DNA from: Thermococcus sp. SY098
Lineage (GTDB): Archaea; Methanobacteriota_B; Thermococci; Thermococcales; Thermococcaceae
DNA length: 64,000 nucleotides
Reading direction: 5' to 3'
NCBI RefSeq assembly: GCF_035621495.1
Contig: NZ_CP141821.1
Span: 1,969,622-2,033,621 of the forward strand
Positions 25,486 through 35,734 of this stretch are shown in pieces; the stretch's first letter is position 1, and each line of letters starts with the position of its first letter. The translations under genes and the position numbers were made by a program. Below the pieces are notes generated by a model. The model was not told the DNA's origin. It saw only the letters and a list, made by a program, of their open reading frames with translations, and ran no database searches.

Positions 25486-26171
25486 AGATTCAGAGCAAGC
25501 TTCACAGCTTTTTCAGCTATAACATCCATCGGATCAATTAGTGGAACTTCCAAATCCTCGGGTTTCAGTGCAACACTCACCTCAGTGCAGCCAGCTATGA
25601 TGCCTTCACTCTCCTTTTCAAGCTTTTTAGCTATCTCCAGCAAGAGTTCCCTTCCAAACTCGAACTTGTTAGCTTTGATTCCCTCATAGATGCCTCTCAT
25701 GACTCTCTCCTGCTCTTCCTTATTTGGTATTATCACTTTTATCCCCCTCTTTTCCAAGGCTTTCTGGTAGATTCCGCTAACCACTGTTCCTGTCGTTGCC
25801 AGCAGTCCAACCCGTTTAATCCCCAGTTGCTTAACATATTCGGCGGTCTCCTCAATCATGTTGATTAGCGGGATGTTTATTGCTCTCTGAATCTCATCGG
25901 CGAAGAAGTGTGCTGTATTGCAGGGCATTATTATAAAATCTGCTCCCCAGTTTTCAAGCTTTTTTGCACTGTCAATGAGTTCTGGCAAGGGGTTTTCACC
26001 TTCGCCGAGAATGTACGCTGTCCTATCGGGAATTTTTGGATTGTTGTAGATTATAATCCTCGGATGATCCTGGTCTCTTTTTGCTGGGGTTTTCAGGACT
26101 ATTCTTTTAAATAACTCAACAGTTGCCATAGGGCCCATACCGCCAAGGATGCCTATTATTTTTTCTCCCAT
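25482..26171 (-). CDS. Aspartate/glutamate racemase family protein
   Basis: A 229-residue PLP-independent racemase, probably aspartate racemase. The two catalytic cysteines are present: [13 protein letters not shown] (about 80-92) and [11 protein letters not shown] (about 191-201). The N-terminal [18 protein letters not shown] (6-23) is the family phosphate/substrate loop. P. horikoshii aspartate racemase has the same layout. The ATG at 26171 follows GAGTGATTAAA. It begins 5 nt after the cobalamin adenosyltransferase stop, so the two form an operon. Confidence 0.92.
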   Translation of the reverse strand: MGEKIIGILGGMGPMATVELFKRIVLKTPAKRDQDHPRIIIYNNPKIPDRTAYILGEGENPLPELIDSAKKLENWGADFIIMPCNTAHFFADEIQRAINIPLINMIEETAEYVKQLGIKRVGLLATTGTVVSGIYQKALEKRGIKVIIPNKEEQERVMRGIYEGIKANKFEFGRELLLEIAKKLEKESEGIIAGCTEVSVALKPEDLEVPLIDPMDVIAEKAVKLALNL

Positions 26172-26176
26172 TTTAA

Positions 26177-26701
26177 TCACTCAGCTTTTGCATATCTGAG
26201 TTTGCCCTCTTTCCACTCAATATAGCGTGCCATAATAAACAGCAAGTCGCTTAAGCGGTTGAGGTATTTTAGGGCATCTTCCCCAAATCCATATTCCAAA
26301 AGGAGCCTTGCAACTTTTCTCTCTGCCTTTCTCACAACAGCCCTACAGACGTCAAGTTTTGCGCTCGCTATTGTTGAGCCAGGGATTACAAAGGCTTTTA
26401 GCTGAACCTCGTTCTCGAATTTTTTAATCAAGCTTTCCATCCATTCTACTTCTTTCTCTCCAATCTTCTTGTATTTGCCTTTGCTTGCTATCTCTGCCAT
26501 GAGAGAATATAAATCAATCTGAACCTTCTCTACAATGCCTCTAAGCTCCTCATCCTCAATGTAGTGCTTTGCTTCTCCAAGAAAAGAGCTCGCTTCATCA
26601 ATTGTTCCGTTGGCTTCGATGATTGGGGAGAACTTTGCCAGTCTTTCTCCAGTAAAGATTCCAGTGGTTCCTTTATCACCAGTTCTTGTTGTAATTGGCA
26701 T
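26177..26701 (-). CDS. pduO: ATP:cob(I)alamin adenosyltransferase, PduO type
   Basis: Transfers adenosine from ATP to cob(I)alamin to form coenzyme B12. The 174-residue protein has the N-terminal ATP loop [18 protein letters not shown] (3-20), and the helix [18 protein letters not shown] (about 116-133) with the conserved R and E residues that bind ATP and Mg2+, followed by [16 protein letters not shown] (about 144-159). No cobalamin biosynthesis genes are nearby, consistent with salvage. First gene of an operon with the racemase. Confidence 0.94.
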   Translation of the reverse strand: MPITTRTGDKGTTGIFTGERLAKFSPIIEANGTIDEASSFLGEAKHYIEDEELRGIVEKVQIDLYSLMAEIASKGKYKKIGEKEVEWMESLIKKFENEVQLKAFVIPGSTIASAKLDVCRAVVRKAERKVARLLLEYGFGEDALKYLNRLSDLLFIMARYIEWKEGKLRYAKAE

Positions 26702-26854
26702 ATGATCACCAAGTTTAGTTGAAAGCCTTGATCTTTTTATTCCTTTTGTTGCTTTTTTGTTGTCTAATGCAGCTGTATATACACTGCTGGTGATACAAAA
26801 ACATTGGGAAAAGTTATTTATACTTAGGAGCGTTTTTAAAATTTTGGTGATGCT

Positions 26855-28918
26855 ATGAAGAGGTGGAGTCTGTTTTTGATTATTGTAATGATTTTGAGCA
26901 TAGTCCCAGTAAGTACAATAGGCTTTGTGAATGCAGCGACGTATGTTCCAATACCAGAAATACAGGGGTACAGTAGTAGCTCACCTTATGTGGGACAAAC
27001 AGTGATTACGACTGGTGTGGTAACAGCAGTTGCTTCAAAAGGATTTTTCATACAAAACGGAACAGGTCCTTGGACAGGAATTTATGTGTACTTGGGCTCA
27101 ACACCTTCGGTCCAAATTGGAGACCTTGTAGAGGTTAGAGGGTATGTCAAGGAATACTATGGATTAACTGAAATTTCGGTTAATCCCAAATATGGGGATT
27201 ATGTTAAGGTACTTGGCACGGCACCGGTGCCAGAGCCGGTTACCCTCCCATCAGGAAATGTTTCACAAGAGCAATGGGAAAGTGTTTTGGTAAAGGTCGT
27301 TGGTGTTACGGTGGTTGATCCAGACTTGGGTTATGGTGAGTGGCTTGTTGACGATGGAAGCGGCCCAGTTAGGATAGACGATTTAATTTATAGATACACC
27401 CCCGAATATGGGCAGAAGTTTGACTATATAATTGGTCCAGTTTATTATTCCTATGGTAACTTTAAGATTGAGCCAAGAGGACCAGAGGACCTAAAGGAGT
27501 ACATTCCAGAGATAAAAATTGCTGAACTCAATGTAGATAGATCCCTTGTTAAAGGTGTTCCAGCACCAATTAGTGTTCTTATAAAGAACGACGGTATATT
27601 CAGTGAAAATGTAACATTACTTATTTATGCAAATGATGAAATCCTGTTAAATACAAGCCTAATTTTGGATCCAGGGATGAACTATTCCACAACCATTACA
27701 TGGACTCCATCATCCACTGGGGATGCAGTAATAAGAGCCGAAATTGTTGGATATGATGAAAAATATGTCCCTGTTACTGTATATGAGAATCCACAGACTG
27801 TGGCGTTTACCATTGTAACATACTACCACTACCGTTATGAGAAGTATTGGACGATCCTTTCTCCGCTTTATGAGCAGTTTGATGCATTGATAACCGAGCT
27901 CCAGCAGTATAATGTTGACTTAGGCCCTCTTCAAGATGAGATAGAAAAAATTGAAAGCAACATGCAGCAGATAAATGAAGAATACTCAAAGTATGAAAGT
28001 CTCAAGATATATACAAGGAATGGTTATTATCTTCCACTTATGCCACACATAAGAAAAGCAGCGCTGTTAAGTAGGGAAACAATCTCAATGATTAACGACG
28101 TGCTTCCACTCCTGAACTCAACTCTCGAACAAGTTAAAGCAATGATTCAACAGCAGCAGAATGTAACTGGTGGAAATGAAACGACAGTGCAGAATGTCAC
28201 CGTGACAGTTCCAAAGCTTGTTAAGGTTCTCATAGACTCGGGACACAACCAGTACTATAATGACGAAAAAATGAGCAGTTTGATAAACAAAATTGAAGAA
28301 GAGCTTGGCTGGAAAGTTGAGATCAACCGTGGAACACTAACAAGCGAAAAGCTCCAGGAGTACAACATTCTCATTATAACAAACCCAAGGACTGACATAA
28401 CTGATGAAGAAGCACAGGCAATTAAAGAATTCGTTAAGAACGGGGGAGGGTTGCTGATACTTGGAGACTGGTACAAATACGTGAACACAAAGAGCTTGAA
28501 CAAAGTTGTTGAAGAATTTGGCATCAGATTCAATAAGGATGAGCTCATGGATAATGACCGCAACACCGGAAGGCCGTACTTCCCACTTGTTGGTGAATTC
28601 AACTTTGAGCACCCAGCAACTAAATTCCTCAACGAGACATCAGAACTCTATTACAACGGTGACACGCTTGATGTCTCTGGAGATGTGGTCTGGCTCATCA
28701 GAGGCTATGACAGCTCATATGCCGTTGATCCGACAGGAAAGGTTACAAAGGAAAAAGGGTCCAAGCCAATAGTTGCAGCGGCAGTTGAAGTTGGAGAAGG
28801 CAGAATTGTAGCCTATGGCTCAAGCAAGGCAATAAGTGATGACTACTATGGCAGATATATTACAACAAACTGGCCGTTCATTAAGGGAGTACTTCTCTGG
28901 CTTGCAGGGGAGATTTGA
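26855..28918 (+). CDS. Large secreted multidomain protein (OB-fold, CARDB-like, DUF4350-like)
   Basis: A 687-residue exported protein with signal peptide (about 1-27). Residues about 33-215 contain two OB-fold nucleic-acid-binding-type repeats (VVTAVASKGFFIQNG and VVGVTVVDPDLGYGEWLVDDG), as found in secreted nucleases. Residues 222-312 are CARDB-like (LVKGVPAPISVLIKNDG). A helical region with many Q and Y (330-435) follows, and 452-687 resemble a DUF4350/GATase-like alpha/beta domain (VLIDSGHNQYYNDEKM; FVKNGGGLLILGDW). Related thermococcal proteins are extracellular; there is no C-terminal anchor. Function unknown. Strong TATA (AGTTATTTATACTT, about 26810-26823). Confidence 0.8.
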   Translation: MKRWSLFLIIVMILSIVPVSTIGFVNAATYVPIPEIQGYSSSSPYVGQTVITTGVVTAVASKGFFIQNGTGPWTGIYVYLGSTPSVQIGDLVEVRGYVKEYYGLTEISVNPKYGDYVKVLGTAPVPEPVTLPSGNVSQEQWESVLVKVVGVTVVDPDLGYGEWLVDDGSGPVRIDDLIYRYTPEYGQKFDYIIGPVYYSYGNFKIEPRGPEDLKEYIPEIKIAELNVDRSLVKGVPAPISVLIKNDGIFSENVTLLIYANDEILLNTSLILDPGMNYSTTITWTPSSTGDAVIRAEIVGYDEKYVPVTVYENPQTVAFTIVTYYHYRYEKYWTILSPLYEQFDALITELQQYNVDLGPLQDEIEKIESNMQQINEEYSKYESLKIYTRNGYYLPLMPHIRKAALLSRETISMINDVLPLLNSTLEQVKAMIQQQQNVTGGNETTVQNVTVTVPKLVKVLIDSGHNQYYNDEKMSSLINKIEEELGWKVEINRGTLTSEKLQEYNILIITNPRTDITDEEAQAIKEFVKNGGGLLILGDWYKYVNTKSLNKVVEEFGIRFNKDELMDNDRNTGRPYFPLVGEFNFEHPATKFLNETSELYYNGDTLDVSGDVVWLIRGYDSSYAVDPTGKVTKEKGSKPIVAAAVEVGEGRIVAYGSSKAISDDYYGRYITTNWPFIKGVLLWLAGEI

Positions 28919-28944
28919 TTCTTTACTTTTTATTTTTATTTTCC
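28919..28944 (+). terminator. T-rich terminator after the large secreted protein
   Basis: TTCTTTACTTTTTATTTTTA follows the stop; the downstream tldD gene has its own TATA element (TTTTATATTTAAGG, 28971-28984). Confidence 0.5.
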
Positions 28945-29022
28945 ATTTCAACATTCATCGAAGCGAAATGATTTTATATTTAAGGATTGTACTTTTCTAT
29001 GCATGGATGAGAGGTGAAGGCT

Positions 29023-30441
29023 ATGCATGAACTTGTTGAGTTTGCTGTTGAAAAAGCTTTGGAGCTTGGAGCAGAATATGCAGAGGCAAGGTTTGAGGAG
29101 CATAGTGGGGTAAATATCGTCATGAAGAACGGCAATCCAGAAGGAGTAGGTATAAGAGCCGACAGGGGAATTGGAGTCAGGGTTCTTGTAAATGGGGGAA
29201 TGGGATTTGCATCAACAAACATCCTCACAAAGGAAAACGTTGGCGAAGCTGTTAAGAAAGCCATTAAGCTTGCAAAGGCTGCTTCAAAAGTTAGAAACAT
29301 ACCAATAAAGTTCAGCGAAGAGAGGTTTCATGAGGTTTACTACGAAGTAAGAATGAAGAAGGACTTCAGGGACTATTCCGGGGAGGAAAAGATGGAGTAC
29401 CTAAGGCTCATTGAGGAGGAAGTTCTGAACAGTGGGATCAAAGTCCCAATGAGATTCTTGAGCTACCAAGACTGGATTGCCCACAAGTATTTCGTCAACA
29501 ATGAGGGGGCAAAAGTTGAGAGCGTCATTCCAAGGGTTTCAATAACATACAATTTAGTTGTTTTTGAGGAGGGTCAAGTTGAGCAGGCTCCGTTCGTTCA
29601 GACTGCTTTTACAGGTGGTCTTGAGCTTATTGAGAGAGCAGAGCCATGGAAGAAAGCATTAAGTGATGTTAAAGCCTTGCAAAGGCTAATAAAAGAAGGA
29701 AAGAAGCTACCAGAAGGGAAGGTTGATGTTGTTATAAGCCCAGAAGTTGCAGGAATAGCTGTTCATGAGAGCGTTGGACATCCATATGAAGCGGATAGGA
29801 TTTTTGGGAGGGAAGCAGCGCAAGCTGGAGAAAGCTTTGTTAAGCCAGATATGTTAGGAGAGAGAATTGGAAGCGAGGCAGTAACTGTTATTGAAGACCC
29901 AACGATACCAAACAGCTGGGGTTTCTACTTGTATGATGATGAAGGCGTCAAAGCTCGTCCAAGGTACCTAATCAAAGATGGAATAATAACTGAGTTCTTA
30001 ATGAATAGGGAATATGCTTATTACTTAGGTACTAATTCTAATGCTGCAGCAAGGGCGATAAACTACGACAGAGAGCCCATAGTGAGAATGGCCAACACAT
30101 ACTTGGCTCCAGGCGATTATTCCTTTGAGGAGCTGATTGAAGATGTAAAGCTTGGTGTTTACATGGTCTCTTTTAACGAATGGAACATTGACGACAGGAG
30201 ATACCAGCAGAGATATATTGGCAGAGAAGCTTACCTGATTGAAAATGGTGAGATAAAACATCCAGTAAGGAGACCTATTCTTGAGATTACAACAAAAGGT
30301 CTGTGGAGCAGTGTTGATGCAGTAGGAAAAGAGGTTGAATTCTATCCGGGAACATGCGGAAAAGGTGAACCTGGTCAAGGAGTTCCAGTATGGATGGGGG
30401 GAGCAAGCGCAAGACTTAGGGACGTTGTATTGAGGAGGTGA
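29023..30441 (+). CDS. tldD: Metalloprotease TldD
   Basis: Catalytic subunit of the TldD/TldE protease complex that degrades unfolded peptides threaded into its cavity. The 472-residue protein has the zinc site HESVGHPYEADRI at about 245 (HExxxH), and the family segments NSWGFYLYDDEGVKARPRYL and FLMNREYAYYLG. Start ATG at 29023 follows GAGGTGAAGG; the GTG at 29014 lies inside that site. The stop is followed after 4 nt by tldE, so both subunits are made in one operon. Confidence 0.95.
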   Translation: MHELVEFAVEKALELGAEYAEARFEEHSGVNIVMKNGNPEGVGIRADRGIGVRVLVNGGMGFASTNILTKENVGEAVKKAIKLAKAASKVRNIPIKFSEERFHEVYYEVRMKKDFRDYSGEEKMEYLRLIEEEVLNSGIKVPMRFLSYQDWIAHKYFVNNEGAKVESVIPRVSITYNLVVFEEGQVEQAPFVQTAFTGGLELIERAEPWKKALSDVKALQRLIKEGKKLPEGKVDVVISPEVAGIAVHESVGHPYEADRIFGREAAQAGESFVKPDMLGERIGSEAVTVIEDPTIPNSWGFYLYDDEGVKARPRYLIKDGIITEFLMNREYAYYLGTNSNAAARAINYDREPIVRMANTYLAPGDYSFEELIEDVKLGVYMVSFNEWNIDDRRYQQRYIGREAYLIENGEIKHPVRRPILEITTKGLWSSVDAVGKEVEFYPGTCGKGEPGQGVPVWMGGASARLRDVVLRR

Positions 30442-30445
30442 GAGG

Positions 30446-31771
30446 ATGTTTGATGTTAATGAGCTCATTTTAAAGAAGGCCAAAGAGATTGGCTTTGGAG
30501 ACGTTGTTGTTCTATCATATGAGACACAGAGAAGACAGGTCAGATTTGCAAACAATGAGATTACCGTCGCTAAAAACTGGCACTATCAGAAATCTGCAAT
30601 TTTTGCTGAATATGAAAAGAGGCTTGTCTCGACAGAGCTCACAACCCTTGATGAAAAAACAATCGAAAAGACATTGAAAATGCTCTTCAAGACGGCAAAG
30701 GCGATGGAGCCAAAGAAGGACTATTACGGCATAGCAGAAGGTCCATTTGAATATAAAGACATTCCAGAGACTTTTGACAAAAAGATTGTTGAACTTGATG
30801 AGCCGAATGAATACGTTGAGATTGCCATAAACTCAGCATTGGAAGAAGGTGCTAAGAGGGTTGCTGGAGTTCTCTATACGGATTACAATAAGCTCTACTT
30901 AACGACGAGCAACAATGTTGAGGCTTTTGATGAAGGGACGGGGATAGAAATCAGTGTTAGGGCTTTCGTCGATGAGCTATCAAGCGGACATGGGACGAAC
31001 TCAGTTAGAGTTTTGAAAAAGTTCGACCCGGAAAGTGCTGGAAGAAAGGCTGGAGAGATAGCAAAGCTTGCCGTTAATCCGGAAGAGGGAGAGGCTGGCA
31101 AATACGACGTCATTTTTGACCCCTTAGCATTCGCAAATCTGCTTTCATACATGAGCTTCATGACATCAGCTTTTGCTGTTGAAGCAGGATTCAGCTTTTT
31201 AGTTGGCAAGCTTGGACAGAAGGTTGCGAGCGAGGGCATCGTTTTGAAGGATGTAGGAAACATGCCAAACGCTTATGGAACGAGGAAATTTGATGACGAG
31301 GGTGTTCCAACTCAAGAAACAACGATAATCGAAAACGGGGTTTTAAAGACCTATCTCCTTAACACAAGCCTTGCGAGAAAATACAGCACTAAAACAACAG
31401 CTAACGCAGGTCTAACAATGCCAAGAGCTTGGAACATCTACCTTGAGGCTGGGGACTACTCAAAAGAAGAGCTCTTCAGCGAGGTCAGGAGGGGAATCTA
31501 CATAACAAACGTTTGGTACACAAGGTTCCAGAACTATGTTGCCGGTGACTTCTCGACGATTCCAAGGGATGGAGCGTTCTTAATTGAAAATGGTGAGATC
31601 GTTAAGCCGATAAGGAACATCCGCGTAAGCGACAACTTCCAGCGCATCTTGGGGAGCATAGCTGCCTTAGGAAAAGAACTCTACCATATCCACTGGTGGG
31701 AAGTTAGAACGCCAGTATTCACCCCTTATGTTCTGGTTAAAGATGTTGGCATAACGAAGGCTACAAAGTGA
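30446..31771 (+). CDS. tldE: TldE/PmbA family protein (non-catalytic partner of TldD)
   Basis: A 441-residue paralog of TldD. It aligns in overall plan (N-terminal ferredoxin-like part, central DVIFDPLAFANLLSYM, then GTRKFDDEGVPTQETTIIENG) but lacks the HExxxH zinc motif, as expected for the TldE subunit. The start ATG is behind GAGGTGAGAGG, overlapping the end of tldD. It ends GDFSTIPRDGAFLIENGEIV... and a short conserved tail. A T-tract follows. Confidence 0.94.
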   Translation: MFDVNELILKKAKEIGFGDVVVLSYETQRRQVRFANNEITVAKNWHYQKSAIFAEYEKRLVSTELTTLDEKTIEKTLKMLFKTAKAMEPKKDYYGIAEGPFEYKDIPETFDKKIVELDEPNEYVEIAINSALEEGAKRVAGVLYTDYNKLYLTTSNNVEAFDEGTGIEISVRAFVDELSSGHGTNSVRVLKKFDPESAGRKAGEIAKLAVNPEEGEAGKYDVIFDPLAFANLLSYMSFMTSAFAVEAGFSFLVGKLGQKVASEGIVLKDVGNMPNAYGTRKFDDEGVPTQETTIIENGVLKTYLLNTSLARKYSTKTTANAGLTMPRAWNIYLEAGDYSKEELFSEVRRGIYITNVWYTRFQNYVAGDFSTIPRDGAFLIENGEIVKPIRNIRVSDNFQRILGSIAALGKELYHIHWWEVRTPVFTPYVLVKDVGITKATK

Positions 31772-31789
31772 TCTCTTTTCTTTTTTCTT
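31772..31789 (+). terminator. T-rich terminator between convergent tldE and ASCH genes
   Basis: TCTCTTTTCTTTTTTCTT follows the tldE stop, only 16 nt before the stop of the convergent ASCH gene. Confidence 0.45.
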
Positions 31790-32360
31790 AAATTATTCCT
31801 TTAGCATAAAGCTCATGATAAGCTTTCAGCAATGCGTCTCTAACCCTCTTTGGCCCATATCTCTTCACTGCGGCTTTTAATCCTTCCTCATGGACTTTTT
31901 TCACAATTAAGTCAATATCTGGAGAAATTTTCAGGTTGTTTTCGACATAAAGCTTGGCTATCTCATAGGGGTCTCTGTAATTCAAGCCCTTGAGCCATTT
32001 TAGGGGTACTCCCTCTTTGAACTGTTTTATAACTTCAAACTCAATGATCGTAATTTCATCATCTCCGTAAAGCTCTCCGTAAATTTTGTTTAAGACCCTT
32101 AAAAGCTCTCTAACGTCTTTAAAACCATCCCTCTTTGCATCCTCGTTGGTGAGATCTTTGACCTTCTTTTTTGTGATGCCTTTTATCTTAGCTTTAGCTA
32201 TTGCTGTATCGCTTGGGGTTATGACTATGTAAACCTCGCTACCCTCTTCGGCTTCATATTTTCCATATCTAATTGTTGTGACTTTCTTCCCCTTCAAAAT
32301 ACGCTCTTTGTATGCATTATCTATCAGCATGAACTTCCTTATTTGAATCGTCTTTGCCAC
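31788..32360 (-). CDS. ASCH domain-containing protein
   Basis: A 190-residue protein with an N-terminal ASCH (PUA-like beta-barrel) domain: [20 protein letters not shown] (about 9-28) ends in the [11 protein letters not shown] motif, followed by [24 protein letters not shown] domains bind RNA or nucleotides; one member hydrolyses N4-acetylcytidine. Residues 115-190 form a helical extension. The frame begins at GTG 32360, 44 nt inside the upstream HAD gene; an internal ATG at 32330 is a weaker alternative because it would cut the first strand. Co-transcribed with the HAD gene. Confidence 0.8.
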   Translation of the reverse strand: MAKTIQIRKFMLIDNAYKERILKGKKVTTIRYGKYEAEEGSEVYIVITPSDTAIAKAKIKGITKKKVKDLTNEDAKRDGFKDVRELLRVLNKIYGELYGDDEITIIEFEVIKQFKEGVPLKWLKGLNYRDPYEIAKLYVENNLKISPDIDLIVKKVHEEGLKAAVKRYGPKRVRDALLKAYHELYAKGII

Positions 32361-33045
32361 TGTTCAGCACCTCTATTATTTTCGGAACGTCAAGCAGATC
32401 GGTGATTTCATAGTCTGCGTATTCTCTGTATTCCTCTTCTCTGTTTGCATACTTTCCATAGCGGAACCAGACTGTATGCATGCCCACGCTTTTTGCTCCA
32501 TAAATATCTGAATAAAGCCTGTCTCCGACCATTACAGCTTCTTGAGCTTTAACTTCAAATATTCTAAGTGCTTTCTGGAAAATCTTTGGATGCGGCTTCT
32601 TAACTCCCTCAAAGTCGGATATAACAACATGCTCAAAGAAATCATCTAAATCCAAGCGCAGAATTTTTTCCCACTGCTTTATTGGGTCTCCGTCTGTTAT
32701 TATGCCGAGCCTCAAACCCATCTCCCGAAGCTTAAGGAGGGTTTTCCTCACATGCCTCACTTCTCTTAGATAAGCGAATTTTGTATTGTGGTAAGCAATT
32801 ACCCCAGCAGCGACCCACTTTGGATTGTACTTTAAATCCAAACGCCTAAGGAGGTAGTCAAAGTGCCTTGGAAAGTTGCTTCCATACTCGTTAATGAGTT
32901 CTAAAAGCTCGCTATATGCGGTATCAAAATCAACTGGCATGCCATGTCGGATCATGTTTTCTATTGCATTTTTCCTTGCCATTTCGGCAAGTTTTGTTGT
33001 ATCAGCTATCGTATCATCTAAATCAAAGAATACAACCTTAATCAT
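32317..33045 (-). CDS. HAD-superfamily hydrolase (TIGR02253 type)
   Basis: A 242-residue haloacid-dehalogenase-type phosphatase. Motif [12 protein letters not shown] (6-16) has the nucleophile Asp and acid Asp, motif II is GIITDGDP (about 114-121), motif III is the Lys of [10 protein letters not shown] (about 147-156) and motif IV is [14 protein letters not shown] (about 170-183). A helical cap is inserted between motifs I and II. Close thermococcal relatives form the TIGR02253 group; the substrate is unknown. The ATG follows GGGGT. Overlaps the ASCH gene. Confidence 0.92.
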   Translation of the reverse strand: MIKVVFFDLDDTIADTTKLAEMARKNAIENMIRHGMPVDFDTAYSELLELINEYGSNFPRHFDYLLRRLDLKYNPKWVAAGVIAYHNTKFAYLREVRHVRKTLLKLREMGLRLGIITDGDPIKQWEKILRLDLDDFFEHVVISDFEGVKKPHPKIFQKALRIFEVKAQEAVMVGDRLYSDIYGAKSVGMHTVWFRYGKYANREEEYREYADYEITDLLDVPKIIEVLNSGKDDSNKEVHADR

Positions 33046-33079
33046 ACCCCTCCCCGTTTCGTTTTTGACAACGATATAT

Positions 33080-33475
33080 TTAACCTTTCCCGATGTCCAG
33101 ATACAGTTTCTTTTGCTGTGCTTCTTTTCTCTTCAATTCTTGGAAGTATTCATCTTCACGAATAAGCTCTTCAAGCAGATCCTCAAGCTTCCATGTGAGT
33201 GAAGTTGGCGTCGTGGTTGCAAAGATTATTTTTCCGAGGTTTAAGGACTTTATTTTGGCTAAAACTTCCTTAATTTGAGGATTTTTAAGATCGTGCATTA
33301 GAATGAACTTTTTGAGATGCCAGTTGCATGAACCTTCAAGCTCTTCCGCTTTCTCCACTATGCTCTGCACACTCCAGTCCTTGCAGTACTGGGGAATTTC
33401 ATAAACTTTCAGCTCACTAAGCATTTCTCTGATTTTCTTAACTTCATTCTCGTCAAATCCAATCAAAAATATCAT
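33080..33475 (-). CDS. DUF3783 domain-containing protein
   Basis: A 131-residue protein whose core is the DUF3783 pattern: [20 protein letters not shown] and [23 protein letters not shown] (about 57-103), a small alpha/beta unit. A lysine/glutamate-rich tail follows. The ATG overlaps the sirtuin stop (ATGA), so it is the second gene of that operon. Function unknown; it may work with the NAD-dependent deacylase. Confidence 0.75.
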   Translation of the reverse strand: MIFLIGFDENEVKKIREMLSELKVYEIPQYCKDWSVQSIVEKAEELEGSCNWHLKKFILMHDLKNPQIKEVLAKIKSLNLGKIIFATTTPTSLTWKLEDLLEELIREDEYFQELKRKEAQQKKLYLDIGKG

Positions 33476-34227
33476 CCTCTCAGCTCCTCAACTTTTTTCA
33501 AAAGCTCTTCCATAGCCTCTCCAGCTTTTCCCCTTATGAAGATGTCAGCTATTGGTGTGATGCCGCTTTCACTTGGATTGATTTCAATCACATAACCGCC
33601 ATTATCTTTGACTATATAGGGTATGTATGCCGCTGGAAATACCTGTCCGCTCGTACCTATAACTAAACACACATCGGCTCTCCTCGCTAAGTTGAATGCT
33701 TTACTCAAAGCACCTTCAGGCAAAGCCTCTCCGAACCAAACGACATCTGGTCTTAAAAGAGAGCCGCACTTTGGACATTTGGGTAACTCTTCATCCTCAA
33801 GGAACTTTTCAAGTCTTCCGCTTTCTTTGAGATTCTCTCTGTAATCACAACGTATGCACTTGACCCTAAAGATGTTACCGTGCAACTCGATGATGTTTTT
33901 GTTCCCAGCTTCTCTGTGCAGATCATCAACATTCTGGGTTATAACGGCTTTGAGAATCCCCATCCTCTCAAGTTCAGCCAGAGCTAAGTGGGCTTTGTTT
34001 GGTTTAGCTTTTGATATAATCCTCATCCTCCATCTGTAAAACTCCCACACAAGCTTTGGATTTCTGGCAAAAGCTTCAGGTGTGGCGAGTTCTTCCGGGC
34101 GGTACCGCTTCCACAGTCCGTTCTTCCCTCTAAACGTAGGAATTCCGCTCTCAGCACTTATTCCCGCTCCAGTGAAAGCTATTAAAAACCTTGAACGTGC
34201 AATTATTTTTGCAGCCTCCTCTATCAT
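33472..34227 (-). CDS. cobB: NAD-dependent protein deacylase (sirtuin, Sir2/CobB)
   Basis: Removes acyl groups from protein lysines using NAD+. The protein of about 251 residues has [15 protein letters not shown] (about 18-32), the [12 protein letters not shown] catalytic loop (about 97-108), zinc cysteines CIRC and CPKC (about 123-126 and 150-153), and [13 protein letters not shown] (about 193-205). I place the start at ATG 34227, preceded by GGGGAACGG; that matches the P. furiosus Sir2 N terminus MI-E-AAK. The frame open to 34290 adds 21 residues not expected in the family. Confidence 0.93.
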   Translation of the reverse strand: MIEEAAKIIARSRFLIAFTGAGISAESGIPTFRGKNGLWKRYRPEELATPEAFARNPKLVWEFYRWRMRIISKAKPNKAHLALAELERMGILKAVITQNVDDLHREAGNKNIIELHGNIFRVKCIRCDYRENLKESGRLEKFLEDEELPKCPKCGSLLRPDVVWFGEALPEGALSKAFNLARRADVCLVIGTSGQVFPAAYIPYIVKDNGGYVIEINPSESGITPIADIFIRGKAGEAMEELLKKVEELRG

Positions 34228-34363
34228 CCCGTTCCCCAATATTTTTCGTATTTTTGGCTTTAAAATCTTAACATATGTAATGTCCACCATTAAGGCTGTC
34301 TAAAGCAACCTTTAAATTACATGGCAGTGAAATATTTCATGCATAAACCTTTGGGGTGATACT

Positions 34364-35641
34364 ATGAGCTATGCAGAATATAAGGATAAGGTTCTGGAGT
34401 TTGTTGAGATGCACGAAAAGTGGAGAGCATCAACAATTAATTTGATTGCAAGCGAAAACGTAACCTCTCCAAGTGTCACAAGGGCTGTGGCGAGTGGTTT
34501 CATGCATAAATATGCCGAAGGCTGGCCGAGGCAGAGATATTATCAGGGATGTAAGTACGTTGATGAAGTTGAGCTTATTGGTGTTGACCTCTTCTGCAAG
34601 CTCTTCAAGAGTGATTTTGCAGATCTGAGACCGATTTCAGGTACAAACGCAAACCAAGCCGCATTCTTTGGCCTCACACAGCCTGGAGACAACGTTATAG
34701 TCCTTCACACCTCTCATGGTGGACACATAAGCCACATGCCATTTGGTGCAGCTGGTATGAGAGGTCTCAACGTCTTCACATGGCCATTTGACAATGAAAG
34801 CTTTAACATTGACGTTGACAAAGCAGCTCAGCTCATCAGAGAGAAGGAGCCAAAGCTTATAGTCTTCGGCGGTTCTCTGTTCCCGTTCCCACATCCAGTC
34901 AAAGAGCTCGCTCCAGTAGCTAAAGAGGTTGGAGCATATGTTATGTACGATGCAGCACACGTTCTCGGATTGATCGCTGGAGGAGAGTTCCAAGACCCAC
35001 TTAGAGAAGGTGCTGATATAATAACCTCTTCAACCCACAAGACATTCCCAGGCCCACAGGGCGGTGTGATTCTCTACAAGAACTTTGGTGAGGATGTTGC
35101 AAAGCTCCAGTGGGCAATCTTCCCGGGAGTTCTCAGCAACCACCACCTCCACCACATGGCTGGAAAAGTCATCACAGCGGCGGAGATGCTTGAGTACGGT
35201 GAAGCTTACGCAAAGCAGATTGTAAAGAACGCAAAAGCTTTAGCTGAGGCTTTGGCCGAAGAAGGATTCAACGTCATCGGTGAAGACCAAGGCTACACCA
35301 AGAGCCACCAGGTTATAGTTGATGTTAGCGACCTTCACGAAGCAGCAGGTGGATGGGCGGCGCCGCTCTTAGAGGAAGCGGGAATAATCCTCAACAAGAA
35401 CCTCTTACCATGGGATCCGCTTGAAAAGGTCAACACACCAAGCGGATTGAGAATAGGTGTCCAGGAGATGACAAGAGTTGGAATGATGGAAGACGACATG
35501 AAAGAAATTGCAAGGTTCATGAGGCGCGTACTGATTGACAAAGAGGATCCAAAGAAGGTCGAGAAGGAGGTCTTCGAGTTCAGAAAGCAGTTCCAGAAGG
35601 TCTACTACTCCTTCGACTACGGCTTGCCAATGAAGGAGTGA
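34364..35641 (+). CDS. glyA: Serine hydroxymethyltransferase
   Basis: PLP enzyme that interconverts serine and glycine with a folate or tetrahydromethanopterin-type C1 carrier. The 425-residue protein has LIASENVTSPSVTRAVASGF (about 27-46), DAAHVLGLIAGGEFQDPL (about 195-212) and the PLP lysine in SSTHKTFPGPQGGVIL (about 225-240). The ATG follows GGGGTGATACT. Monocistronic, with strongly biased codon use (many AAG, CTC and GAG codons), suggesting high expression. Confidence 0.97.
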   Translation: MSYAEYKDKVLEFVEMHEKWRASTINLIASENVTSPSVTRAVASGFMHKYAEGWPRQRYYQGCKYVDEVELIGVDLFCKLFKSDFADLRPISGTNANQAAFFGLTQPGDNVIVLHTSHGGHISHMPFGAAGMRGLNVFTWPFDNESFNIDVDKAAQLIREKEPKLIVFGGSLFPFPHPVKELAPVAKEVGAYVMYDAAHVLGLIAGGEFQDPLREGADIITSSTHKTFPGPQGGVILYKNFGEDVAKLQWAIFPGVLSNHHLHHMAGKVITAAEMLEYGEAYAKQIVKNAKALAEALAEEGFNVIGEDQGYTKSHQVIVDVSDLHEAAGGWAAPLLEEAGIILNKNLLPWDPLEKVNTPSGLRIGVQEMTRVGMMEDDMKEIARFMRRVLIDKEDPKKVEKEVFEFRKQFQKVYYSFDYGLPMKE

Positions 35642-35664
35642 TTTTTCTCTTCTTTTTCTTTTGG
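35642..35664 (+). terminator. T-rich terminator after glyA
   Basis: TTTTTCTCTTCTTTTTCTTT immediately follows the stop; the next gene has its own TATA element (AAGTTTATATTG, 35691-35702). Confidence 0.5.
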
Positions 35665-35734
35665 TTTCGATTTGGGTTGAAGCTGTCGAGAAGTTTATAT
35701 TGTTGTGGCATTATACTTCACAATAGTGGTGATG